In this document: positions 1 through 5,396 of the stretch, in pieces
Position numbering within the stretch: position 1 is the first letter of the stretch
Layout: each line of letters begins with the position of its first letter
Source: Bacteroidales bacterium
Lineage (GTDB): Bacteria > Bacteroidota > Bacteroidia > Bacteroidales > B18-G4
Length of the DNA: 5,396 nt
NCBI GenBank assembly: GCA_023132505.1
Contig: JAGLYE010000133.1
Coordinates: forward strand, 1-5,396
Direction of reading: 5' to 3'
Program-made: the position numbers and the translations under genes
Notes under the pieces: model-generated
The model's input: only the letters and a program-made list of their open reading frames with translations
Databases searched by the model: none
Told to the model about the DNA's origin: nothing

Positions 1-1222
1 TAAGAGGCTTGCCTTCACCCGGTATCTCCAATCCCAGCGGTTCGTTCAGCGACATGCTATAAAGCCTGTTTATATACTCAGCAGGATCTTCTTTGTATGC
101 TGCAAAAGTAATTTGGGATATGCCTACATTTGATGACTTCTCGAATGATTCACGGATCGTAATCCTTCCATCGCGGATCTTTTTTACATCCTGCATGGTA
201 TGCTTGTAATACATGGCCCGGCCATCACCAGTGTCAATGGTATCGGAAAGTTTGATCTTCCCATCTTCAAGCAGGGCGATAATGGTGGGAAGTTTGAAGG
301 TAGATCCGGGTTCTATGGCTTCTGCGATAGCATAATTATATGATTCCTCATATTTGCCGGTTTTTTCATCAAGGCGCAGGTTGGCAATGGCCTTGATGTG
401 CCCGGTGCTTACTTCCATAAGTATGGCGCAACCCTGGAAGGCCTGATGTTCTATCAGGTGCCGGTGTAATGCATTCTCTGCCACATCCTGTATATTGACC
501 TCGATGGTGGTGATGATATCCAGACCATCGGAAGGTTCCAACTTTGCTTTGCTGTAGTCGGGGATCCATTCATTGTTATTAACCCTGCGCATGATCTGCT
601 TACCATCGGTTCCCTCCAGAAAATCATTATAAGCCCCTTCAAGGCCTACGAAAAGGTTTTCTTCCTTATTCTCATAGCCAATGGTGCGTCTGGCCAACTC
701 ACCAAAAGGCATCTCTCGCCTGGTTTGCTGGTTTACGATCAAGCCTCCCCGGTATTTACCCCTCTCCAGAATTGGGAAGGTTCTCAATTTTTTAAGCTCA
801 GCATAGGTTACGTTGCTTTTTAACTTGTAATATCTATTGCCCTTCTTGCGAGCCTCAATAAGGCCATTTTTATATTGATAGGTCGACCGCTTATGAAATA
901 GTTCACTCAGGTTTTGTGCCAATGCGCCTACATTGTCATTAAAAAATTGATCAGAAATGTGGGGAGAAGCCACATCCATCCTGATCTCAAATATTGGAAC
1001 AGAAGTAGCCAGGAGATTCCTGTCGGCATCATAGATGTTGCCCCTGTTTGCCTCCAGATCGAAGATCCGGATCTCCTGTTTTTCAGATTTTGCCACTAAC
1101 TCCTTGCCTTCAGAGAACTGGATATATGCTGCCTTCCAGATGATGGCAAAACCCAGGATGAAAATGCCCAGGTAAACAAGGTATACACGCCATAATATGT
1201 CTTTTTTAATGTTTTCAGTCAT
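1..1222 (-). CDS. ftsI: FtsI-type septal penicillin-binding protein, peptidoglycan transpeptidase (C-terminus off the left edge)
   Basis: Class B penicillin-binding protein that crosslinks septal peptidoglycan, anchored in the inner membrane with its catalytic part in the periplasm. The frame is open from ATG at 1222 to base 2, giving the first 407 residues; Bacteroidetes FtsI proteins are usually near 700. A short cytoplasmic tail is followed by one membrane helix at about residues 13-33. The PBP dimerisation domain follows, with RGNIYD at 60-65, RRTIGY at 178-183 and GLEGAYNDFLEG from 193. The transpeptidase domain shows EPGSTFK, with the acylated serine of SxxK at Ser307 (bases 302-304), and SSN at 363-365. 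The KTG motif would lie beyond the window. The start overlaps the end of the ftsL-like gene by 8 bases, which suggests coupled translation and places it in the dcw operon. Position after ftsL favours FtsI over elongation-type PBP2. The missing end is due to the window, not to damage. Confidence 0.95.
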   Translation of the reverse strand, partial: MTENIKKDILWRVYLVYLGIFILGFAIIWKAAYIQFSEGKELVAKSEKQEIRIFDLEANRGNIYDADRNLLATSVPIFEIRMDVASPHISDQFFNDNVGALAQNLSELFHKRSTYQYKNGLIEARKKGNRYYKLKSNVTYAELKKLRTFPILERGKYRGGLIVNQQTRREMPFGELARRTIGYENKEENLFVGLEGAYNDFLEGTDGKQIMRRVNNNEWIPDYSKAKLEPSDGLDIITTIEVNIQDVAENALHRHLIEHQAFQGCAILMEVSTGHIKAIANLRLDEKTGKYEESYNYAIAEAIEPGSTFKLPTIIALLEDGKIKLSDTIDTGDGRAMYYKHTMQDVKKIRDGRITIRESFEKSSNVGISQITFAAYKEDPAEYINRLYSMSLNEPLGLEIPGEGKPL

Positions 1223-1616
1223 GGAGTGCGCTTTCTTTCTTTTTAATCACTTTAACAGGGGGTACCCTGGATTCTTTTATATCTATATCTTTCAGTTTCA
1301 AGGCAACTGCAGATTGCTGGCTTTGCTTCATGAGCTCAGATCTTGCAGTGATGTATTCGTATCGTAATTCTTTAAGTGATTTTCGCAATGCCTGTATATC
1401 CCTTTCTTTCTTTTCGGCGTAATAGGTGTTTGCGATATAAAACATGGTTATGATGGCGAGAAAGAGAAAAAACGGCAATAACCTGATAGAACTTTCCCTT
1501 CTGAGAAAGTTACCACCAAGAACATTCTGAAATACTCCGCCTACCCCCTTGATCCGGGTTTTCCCAGTTGCTTTTTCAGGAGCATCGGTCTTTATTTCAT
1601 TTACCGGTTTAACCAT
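1215..1616 (-). CDS. ftsL: FtsL-like division protein, single-pass membrane protein
   Basis: Small bitopic protein of 133 residues. The layout is a basic cytoplasmic tail (1-42), one hydrophobic helix at about 43-63, then a charged, coiled-coil-like stretch at about 67-100 and a basic end (KVIKKK near 122-127). This is the standard FtsL plan: known FtsL proteins pair through the extracytoplasmic coiled coil with FtsB/DivIC and help activate FtsW-FtsI. FtsL sequences diverge strongly, so the call rests on topology, size and position between rsmH and ftsI, which is the usual FtsL slot in dcw clusters. The ATG at 1616 lies only 2 bases after the rsmH stop and the TGA at 1217-1215 overlaps the ftsI start, so it is surely co-transcribed. 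The cytoplasmic tail of about 40 residues is long for an FtsL. A generic small membrane protein cannot be excluded from sequence alone. Confidence 0.82.
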   Translation of the reverse strand: MVKPVNEIKTDAPEKATGKTRIKGVGGVFQNVLGGNFLRRESSIRLLPFFLFLAIITMFYIANTYYAEKKERDIQALRKSLKELRYEYITARSELMKQSQQSAVALKLKDIDIKESRVPPVKVIKKKESALHD

Positions 1617-1618
1617 TA

Positions 1619-2512
1619 TTATTTCTTTTCCCCTATTCTTAGTTTTGCGCTTCTGGCTCTTGGATTGCGATCAATCTCTTCTTGTTTTGGTATGATCGGT
1701 TTCCTGGTTATTGCCTGTATGCCTGTATGTATGTTTCCGTAGAAATCCTGTTCCTGCCTGCCATCCGTGTTTCCACTTCTGAAAAAGTTTTTAACCAGCC
1801 TGTCTTCCAGTGAGTGGTAGGAGATCACTACCATTCTGCCGCCTGGCTTCAACACTTCCATTCCTTTAGTCAGGAATATTTCAAGGGATTCAAGTTCCCT
1901 GTTCACTTCTATCCTTATTGCCTGAAATACCTGTGCCAGGTACTTGTTTTCTTGTCCGCGCTGAGCACATTCCTGCACGATTGCTTTTAATGCTGTTGTA
2001 GATTGTATGGGGCTTACACTCCTTGCATGTGTGATAACCGAGGCTAGTCGTTTACTGTTTTTTATTTCACCGTAATTTTTGAGGATAACTGCCAGATCAT
2101 GTTCGGGATAGTTGTTTACGATATCTGCCGCACTAATTGGACTCCTGTTGTCCATCCGCATATCCAACTCACCCTCAAACCTTGTTGAGAAACCGCGCTC
2201 GGGGGCATCGATCTGGTGGGAGGAAATGCCAAGGTCAGCCAGGATGCCATCACAGGGAATTGCATCATGCAACTGCAGGAAATTTTTGATGTACCTGTAA
2301 TCGGCATTGATGAGCATGAAGTTTTTATCCCTTATCACATTGTTCAATGTATCCGGGTCCCTGTCGAAAGCAATCAGCTTGCCAGTGCCTATCTGCTTCA
2401 TGATCTCAATGGCATGCCCACCACCTCCAAAAGTGGCATCCACATAAGTGCCGCCGCTTTCGATCATGAGTCCTTGTATACTTTCTTTCAGTAGGACAGG
2501 GGTATGGTACAT
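1619..2512 (-). CDS. rsmH: 16S rRNA (cytosine(1402)-N(4))-methyltransferase RsmH (MraW)
   Basis: Cytoplasmic SAM-dependent methyltransferase that adds the N4 methyl group to C1402 of 16S rRNA near the ribosomal P site. The 297 residues are full length for the family. The N-terminus has the typical MYHTPVLLKE. The SAM-binding loop DATFGGGGH is at 25-33, and FDRD at 49-52 carries the expected acidic residue for the SAM ribose. Further family blocks are ADLGISSHQID (92-102), RGFS (107-110), LDMRMD (116-121), QAIRIEVNREL (197-207), VVISYHSLEDR (228-238) and NPRARSAKLR (283-292). The residue before LDMRMD is Glu where many homologues have Pro; this looks like natural variation. Its ATG shares one base with the mraZ stop (TGATG at 2514-2510), a reinitiation-type junction. 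The order mraZ-rsmH-ftsL-ftsI is the canonical start of the dcw cluster. Confidence 0.98.
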   Translation of the reverse strand: MYHTPVLLKESIQGLMIESGGTYVDATFGGGGHAIEIMKQIGTGKLIAFDRDPDTLNNVIRDKNFMLINADYRYIKNFLQLHDAIPCDGILADLGISSHQIDAPERGFSTRFEGELDMRMDNRSPISAADIVNNYPEHDLAVILKNYGEIKNSKRLASVITHARSVSPIQSTTALKAIVQECAQRGQENKYLAQVFQAIRIEVNRELESLEIFLTKGMEVLKPGGRMVVISYHSLEDRLVKNFFRSGNTDGRQEQDFYGNIHTGIQAITRKPIIPKQEEIDRNPRARSAKLRIGEKK

Positions 2513-2979
2513 CAGTTTTTCGGTTCGGTTTCTATATCACCCATAACTTCTTCAGCCAGGTCGGCGAATTCATCGGAGTCATAGTCAACCGCTTTCTCGT
2601 ATTCTGATTTGTCCCAGATCTCAATCTTGTTCACAACTGATGCAAGTACAATCTCTTTTTTAATGTTAGCGTAATGGATAAGGTCTTTGGGGATCAGTAA
2701 CCTCCCGCTAACATCTAATTCAACAGTTTTTACACCAGCCATGAATTTCCGGATGAAGTCGACATTCTTCTTAACAAATCGGTTGAGATTGTTGATGCGC
2801 TTGCTCTCAAGGTCCCATTCTTCAAATGGATATAGCTCCAGGCATTTACGGAAGATGCTCCGCTTAATGACAAAGCCATTCGACAGGCTCTTCTCAAGCT
2901 GTCCCTTGAATGCAACAGGAAACATAAGCCTCCCTTTTACATCAACTTTACACTCGTATGTCCCGATAATATTCGACAC
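2512..2979 (-). CDS. mraZ: MraZ, DNA-binding transcriptional regulator of the dcw cluster
   Basis: AbrB-like regulator that in characterised bacteria forms ring-shaped oligomers, binds short repeats in front of its own gene and controls dcw transcription. The 155 residues contain two tandem SpoVT-AbrB-type halves, each with the diagnostic DxxxR core: D13-V-K-G-R17 in GTYECKVDVKGRLMFP and D89-V-S-G-R93 in VELDVSGRLLIP. An acidic tail follows (about 132-151). The start is GTG at 2979-2977: this gives the conserved N-terminus at the right distance from the first DxxxR motif, an in-frame stop lies at 2988-2986, and no ATG exists upstream in frame. There is no obvious Shine-Dalgarno site, as is common in Bacteroidetes. 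It is the first gene of the leftward operon and has a three-copy repeat 34-67 bases upstream that is its likely operator. Confidence 0.96.
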   Translation of the reverse strand: MSNIIGTYECKVDVKGRLMFPVAFKGQLEKSLSNGFVIKRSIFRKCLELYPFEEWDLESKRINNLNRFVKKNVDFIRKFMAGVKTVELDVSGRLLIPKDLIHYANIKKEIVLASVVNKIEIWDKSEYEKAVDYDSDEFADLAEEVMGDIETEPKN

Positions 2980-3012
2980 GCAAATTCAATTTTGTGTAAA
3001 AATATGAAATGA

Positions 3013-3046
3013 TTTACCACTTTTTACCACTTTTTACCACTTTTTA
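3013..3046 (-). promoter_or_regulatory. Probable MraZ operator: three perfect 10-base direct repeats
   Basis: On the plus strand the unit TACCACTTTT occurs three times without a mismatch at 3015-3024, 3025-3034 and 3035-3044, and the 10-base periodicity holds from 3013 to 3046. Read towards mraZ (minus strand), this is AAAGTGG three times, with cores at 3037-3043, 3027-3033 and 3017-3023. Known MraZ operators are short direct repeats at 10-base spacing in front of mraZ: TGGG-type boxes in E. coli and AAAGTG-type boxes in Mollicutes. The period, copy number, GTGG core and position 34-67 bases before the mraZ start all fit. Binding by this MraZ is inferred, not shown. Confidence 0.85.
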
Positions 3047-3072
3047 TTAAAACTTGTTACAATATTTTTCAA
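3044..3072 (-). promoter_or_regulatory. Weak candidate promoter for the mraZ operon
   Basis: On the minus strand TTGAAA (3072-3067) and TAATAA (3049-3044) are separated by 17 bases. The second hexamer is a poor -10 match and overlaps the edge of the MraZ repeats. If it is real, transcription would begin inside or just after the repeats, so MraZ binding would block it. Bacteroidetes normally use a TTTG / TAnnTTTG promoter and no good copy of that was found on this strand before mraZ, so this call is tentative. Confidence 0.25.
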
Positions 3073-3206
3073 CAAAATGTTAATATATCGGAATTAGCGC
3101 CTGGCGGGGCTTACAGAATCGCAGAACCTAAATTTCAAATATTCAGTCATTTGCGGGTGGATTTGTTGACTGCAAAAGGGGACTGTCGAGAAGACGGGAA
3201 ATTTCG

Positions 3207-3214
3207 TATTTTTG
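3207..3214 (+). promoter_or_regulatory. Candidate Bacteroidetes -7 promoter element for the acyltransferase-engB operon
   Basis: TATTTTTG matches the Bacteroidetes -7 consensus TAnnTTTG at every fixed position and lies 52 bases before the TTG start at 3267, which would give a leader of roughly 45 bases. A matching -33 TTTG at the usual 19-21 base spacing is not visible (the region around 3183-3187 reads CTGTC), so only half of the promoter is supported. Confidence 0.45.
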
Positions 3215-3266
3215 TATTAGAAACGCTCGCCTTGATCATTATTATCGCCTGCGAAAACATTATATC

Positions 3267-4094
3267 TTGAGCAAAAAAGAAAAATTTATAGACTTAAAGG
3301 AGGTCATAAGAAAGAAGAGCCCCCAACTGGCCCGTTTAATGCCATGGTTTGTTTTGAACTACCTGAGGCGTGTTGTTCATGAAGATGATGTGAATGATTT
3401 CATCGACCGGCACGGACATGAGAAGGGATTGGATTTTGTAAATGCTATCATGGACGAATTCGGGGTTAAGCTGATTGTGATCGGAGAGGATAAAATCCCG
3501 GCAACAGGAAGATACGTGATGGCTTCTAACCATCCGCTTGGCGGTTTGGACGGGATCGCTTTTATGAGTGCAATTTCAAGGGTAAGGAAAGACATCATTT
3601 TTCCGGTAAACGATATACTGCTTAGCATTGATAATGCTAATGAGTTTTTTGTTCCTATAAACAAGCATGGCAGTAATGCCGACAATGTCAGGATCTTAAA
3701 TAATACTTTTGCTTCGGAGGTAATGTTGCTATATTTTCCGGCAGGCCTTGTTTCCAGGAAGAAGAAGGGAAAGATAAAAGACCTTGAATGGAAGAAGACT
3801 TTCGTTACGAAAGCCAAACAGCACAAGCGGGATATCATCCCGGTATTTATGGAGGGCAGGAACTCGAACTGGTTCTATAACCTGGCCAACTTCAGGACCA
3901 GACTGGGCATAAAGGCAAACCTTGAGATGTTATACCTTGTTGATGAAACATATAAACAATTTAATAAAACCATTCGTATTGTGATCGGAGATCCTATTCC
4001 ATGGGAGACCTTTGACCGCAGCAAGAGCGACTTGGAATGGGCAGCCATGGTCAGGGAAAAAGTTTATGAATTAAAAGAGAAAAACAAATTATAA
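3267..4094 (+). CDS. glsA: PlsC-like lysophospholipid O-acyltransferase, probable GlsA-type amino-acid-lipid acyltransferase
   Basis: Probably adds the second (ester-linked) fatty acid to a monoacylated amino acid (lyso-glycine or lyso-ornithine lipid) at the inner face of the membrane. The 275 residues show the acyltransferase blocks in order: SNHPLGGLDG at 88-96 region with His89 and Asp95, FVPINKHGSN (128-137), YFPAGLVSRKKKG (156-168, the acceptor/phosphate-type block) and IIPVFMEGRNSNWFY (190-204). His and Asp are separated by five residues, not the four of classical HX4D. The start is TTG at 3267, chosen because it keeps the SKKEKFIDLKEVI leader and follows the candidate promoter; there is no in-frame ATG upstream, the frame is open back to a TAA at 3129, and the first internal ATG (residue 25) would cut into a conserved-looking region. 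It lies 3 bases before an OlsB-like gene, the pairing known for glycine lipid synthesis in Bacteroides. The acyltransferase fold is well supported; the exact substrate is inferred from its partner. A plain phosphatidic-acid enzyme is the alternative. Confidence 0.85.
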   Translation: MSKKEKFIDLKEVIRKKSPQLARLMPWFVLNYLRRVVHEDDVNDFIDRHGHEKGLDFVNAIMDEFGVKLIVIGEDKIPATGRYVMASNHPLGGLDGIAFMSAISRVRKDIIFPVNDILLSIDNANEFFVPINKHGSNADNVRILNNTFASEVMLLYFPAGLVSRKKKGKIKDLEWKKTFVTKAKQHKRDIIPVFMEGRNSNWFYNLANFRTRLGIKANLEMLYLVDETYKQFNKTIRIVIGDPIPWETFDRSKSDLEWAAMVREKVYELKEKNKL

Positions 4095-4097
4095 GAT

Positions 4098-5048
4098 ATG
4101 GAATCCATCATTTCTCCAGTCGACAGGGCCTTGATAGAAAAGGAACTGACAGAAGATAAGTTCATCAGGGACACCAATAATGCCAACAATAAGATCTTTG
4201 TGATTACCCATCATAATTCCCCTAATACCATGCGTGAGATTGGGCGGCTCAGGGAAATGACCTTCCGCGATGCCGGCGGGGGTACCGGGAAAGCCATCGA
4301 CATTGATCAGTATGATACCGATGAAGTTGCTTTTAAACAACTTATCGTGTGGGATCCTGACGAGAGGGAGATCATTGGAGGATACCGCTTCATCCATGGC
4401 AAAGACATAAAGGTTAATAAGGACGGAAGCCTCCGGACGCCAACCGGAAAGCTTTTTAATATATCTGATAAGTTCATTAAAGAATACCTCCCAATAACCG
4501 TTGAACTCGGCAGAAGCTTTGTACAAACATTTTACCAGCCAACTGTCGACTTGCGAAGAGGTATGTATTCCCTCGATAATATCTGGGATGGACTGGGTTT
4601 TATCGTGATCGATAACCCGGATATCAAATTTTTATTTGGGAAAGTTACTCTATACCCTCATTACGATGCCCTGGCTAAAGACCTGCTGTATTATTTTATT
4701 TCAAAGTATTTTCCCGACAAGGATAATCTTATCGTCCCTAAAAAACCTGTAACTGGCAACACTTCTGAAAAGATATTGAAAAGTATTTTTACAGGATGTA
4801 ACTATGATGAGGATTACAGGATCCTGGTACAAAAGGTACGCTCGCTCAAAGAGGGCGTGCCTCCACTTTTCAATGCTTATATGAATTTATCGGCAACGAT
4901 GAGATCGTTTGGAGCTGCTGTTAACCAAGCTTTTGGAGGCGTGGAGGAAACGGGGATCATTGTTACAATTGCAGATATCTACGATTACAAAAAAGACCGT
5001 CATATCTCAACCTATATCAAAGAAGATGAAGGGGAAAAAGAAGCCTGA
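4098..5048 (+). CDS. glsB: OlsB-like GNAT-fold N-acyltransferase, probable GlsB-type glycine (or ornithine) N-acyltransferase
   Basis: Probably transfers a 3-hydroxy-fatty acyl group from acyl carrier protein to the amino group of glycine or ornithine, the first step of amino-acid-lipid synthesis. The 316 residues carry the OlsB-type core: an N-terminal block [15 protein letters not shown] (46-60), [10 protein letters not shown] (92-101) as a GNAT core strand, and VELGRSFVQ (135-143), which corresponds to the E-[LI]-GRS signature of OlsB-like proteins. A C-terminal block [11 protein letters not shown] (254-264) through [16 protein letters not shown] (279-294) resembles the end of the same family. 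No signal peptide or membrane helix is seen. Relatives are often labelled 'hemolysin' or 'acetyltransferase', labels that are misleading here. It starts 3 bases after the PlsC-like gene and its end overlaps engB by 23 bases, so the three genes are one transcript. Family call is strong; glycine versus ornithine cannot be decided from sequence alone. Confidence 0.85.
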   Translation: MESIISPVDRALIEKELTEDKFIRDTNNANNKIFVITHHNSPNTMREIGRLREMTFRDAGGGTGKAIDIDQYDTDEVAFKQLIVWDPDEREIIGGYRFIHGKDIKVNKDGSLRTPTGKLFNISDKFIKEYLPITVELGRSFVQTFYQPTVDLRRGMYSLDNIWDGLGFIVIDNPDIKFLFGKVTLYPHYDALAKDLLYYFISKYFPDKDNLIVPKKPVTGNTSEKILKSIFTGCNYDEDYRILVQKVRSLKEGVPPLFNAYMNLSATMRSFGAAVNQAFGGVEETGIIVTIADIYDYKKDRHISTYIKEDEGEKEA

Positions 5049-5396
5049 CATCATTTCTGCTGAATTCCTGATCAGTAGCCCGGATGTGGGCTCCTGTCCT
5101 CAAGGAGAATTTCCTGAATATGCTTTTATTGGGAGATCGAATGTAGGCAAATCTTCCCTTATCAATATGCTTACAGGGAGTAAAGGCCTGGCCAAAACCA
5201 GCGGAACCCCGGGGAAGACACGCCTGATAAACCATTTTGTTGTGAATAAGGAGTGGTATATTGTTGACTTACCCGGTTATGGCTATGCAAAGATCTCCCG
5301 GCGTGAACGTGAGAAATTGAAGAAAATGATAAATGCCTATTTACTGAAAAGGGAAACCCTGGTGTGTACTTTTATTCTCATCGATTCCAGGCACGA
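5026..5396 (+). CDS. engB: EngB/YsxC ribosome-biogenesis GTP-binding protein (C-terminus off the right edge)
   Basis: Small TRAFAC-class GTPase required for late assembly of the 50S ribosomal subunit; it acts in the cytoplasm. The window holds 123 residues of a protein that is usually about 200. G1 is GRSNVGKSS at 36-44, the hallmark of the EngB family; the G2 loop is SGTPGKT at 59-65 with Thr61 as the switch I threonine, and G3 is DLPGYGYAK at 81-89. The TKxD (G4) motif would follow beyond the edge. The ATG at 5026 gives a basic [10 protein letters not shown] leader of normal length before the conserved [10 protein letters not shown]; it lies inside the end of the upstream acyltransferase gene (TGA at 5046-5048), a 23-base overlap in a different frame that suggests translational coupling. 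Truncation is caused by the window. Confidence 0.97.
   Translation, partial: MKGKKKPDIISAEFLISSPDVGSCPQGEFPEYAFIGRSNVGKSSLINMLTGSKGLAKTSGTPGKTRLINHFVVNKEWYIVDLPGYGYAKISRREREKLKKMINAYLLKRETLVCTFILIDSRH

Noticed and set aside
369..642. Two small minus-strand open frames (369-569 and 454-642)
   Set aside because: Both are in other frames inside ftsI, whose reading frame is continuous here and includes the PBP dimerisation region and the approach to the active site.
2983..2990. TGAATTTG on the minus strand as a TAnnTTTG promoter for mraZ
   Set aside because: It misses one fixed base, has no -33 partner and would place the transcript start inside the mraZ coding region.
2216..3007. Two plus-strand open frames (2216-2494 and 2687-3007)
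   Set aside because: They are antisense to rsmH and mraZ, which are full length and carry all family motifs.
3013..3046. Tandem repeat as a CRISPR or simple slippage repeat
   Set aside because: Units are 10 bases without spacers, so it is not CRISPR; the position before mraZ and the AAAGTGG core make an operator far more likely than a random slippage repeat.
3098..3106. Short palindrome CGCCTGGCG in the intergenic region
   Set aside because: The arms are only four bases with a one-base centre and no T-run follows, so it cannot act as a terminator hairpin; likely chance.
3296..3303. AAAGGAGG, a strong Shine-Dalgarno look-alike
   Set aside because: It is inside the acyltransferase coding region and no ATG, GTG or TTG follows at a suitable distance; Bacteroidetes rely little on such sites.
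3377..3838. Open frame of 153 codons on the minus strand
   Set aside because: It lies wholly antisense to the well-supported PlsC-like acyltransferase and its translation shows no recognisable domain.
4089..4526. Open frame of 145 codons on the minus strand
   Set aside because: It is antisense to the first half of the OlsB-like gene, whose conserved motifs explain this DNA.

Overview
The window looks like chromosomal core sequence from a member of the Bacteroidota (Bacteroidetes). This rests on the protein types (a Bacteroidetes-style FtsL, and an adjacent PlsC-like plus OlsB-like acyltransferase pair resembling the Bacteroides glycine-lipid enzymes), on starts without clear Shine-Dalgarno sites, and on a TAnnTTTG-type promoter element. 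No database search was possible, so genus and species are not assigned. There are no RNA genes, mobile elements or CRISPR arrays that I can see.

The left part (1-2979) is the beginning of a division and cell wall (dcw) cluster on the minus strand. In order of transcription it runs mraZ (2979-2512), rsmH/mraW (2512-1619), an ftsL-like gene (1616-1215) and ftsI (1222 down to the left edge, cut off). The genes are packed tightly, with a 1-base TGATG overlap, a 2-base gap and an 8-base overlap, so they almost certainly form one transcript. FtsL and FtsI act together at the septum. RsmH tunes the ribosomal decoding centre, and MraZ is the regulator of the cluster.

The middle (2980-3266) is a 287-base divergent intergenic region. 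Its clearest feature is a perfect 10-base-period direct repeat, three full copies plus a partial one (3013-3046), reading AAAGTGG on the minus strand 34-67 bases before mraZ. This matches the architecture of the MraZ operators known from other phyla, so it is probably the autoregulatory site. A TAnnTTTG match at 3207-3214 is a candidate promoter for the rightward genes.

The right part (3267-5396) is a rightward operon: a PlsC-like O-acyltransferase (3267-4094, TTG start), an OlsB-like GNAT N-acyltransferase (4098-5048) and the ribosome-assembly GTPase EngB/YsxC (5026 to the right edge, cut off). The two acyltransferases match the type of enzyme pair that makes amino-acid (glycine or ornithine) lipids: the GNAT protein would put a 3-hydroxy-fatty acid on the amino acid and the PlsC-like protein would add a second acyl chain. 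The window therefore places envelope lipid synthesis, ribosome maturation and division genes around one regulated intergenic region. No wholly unknown system was found; the most useful observations are the MraZ operator and the lipid gene pair beside it.
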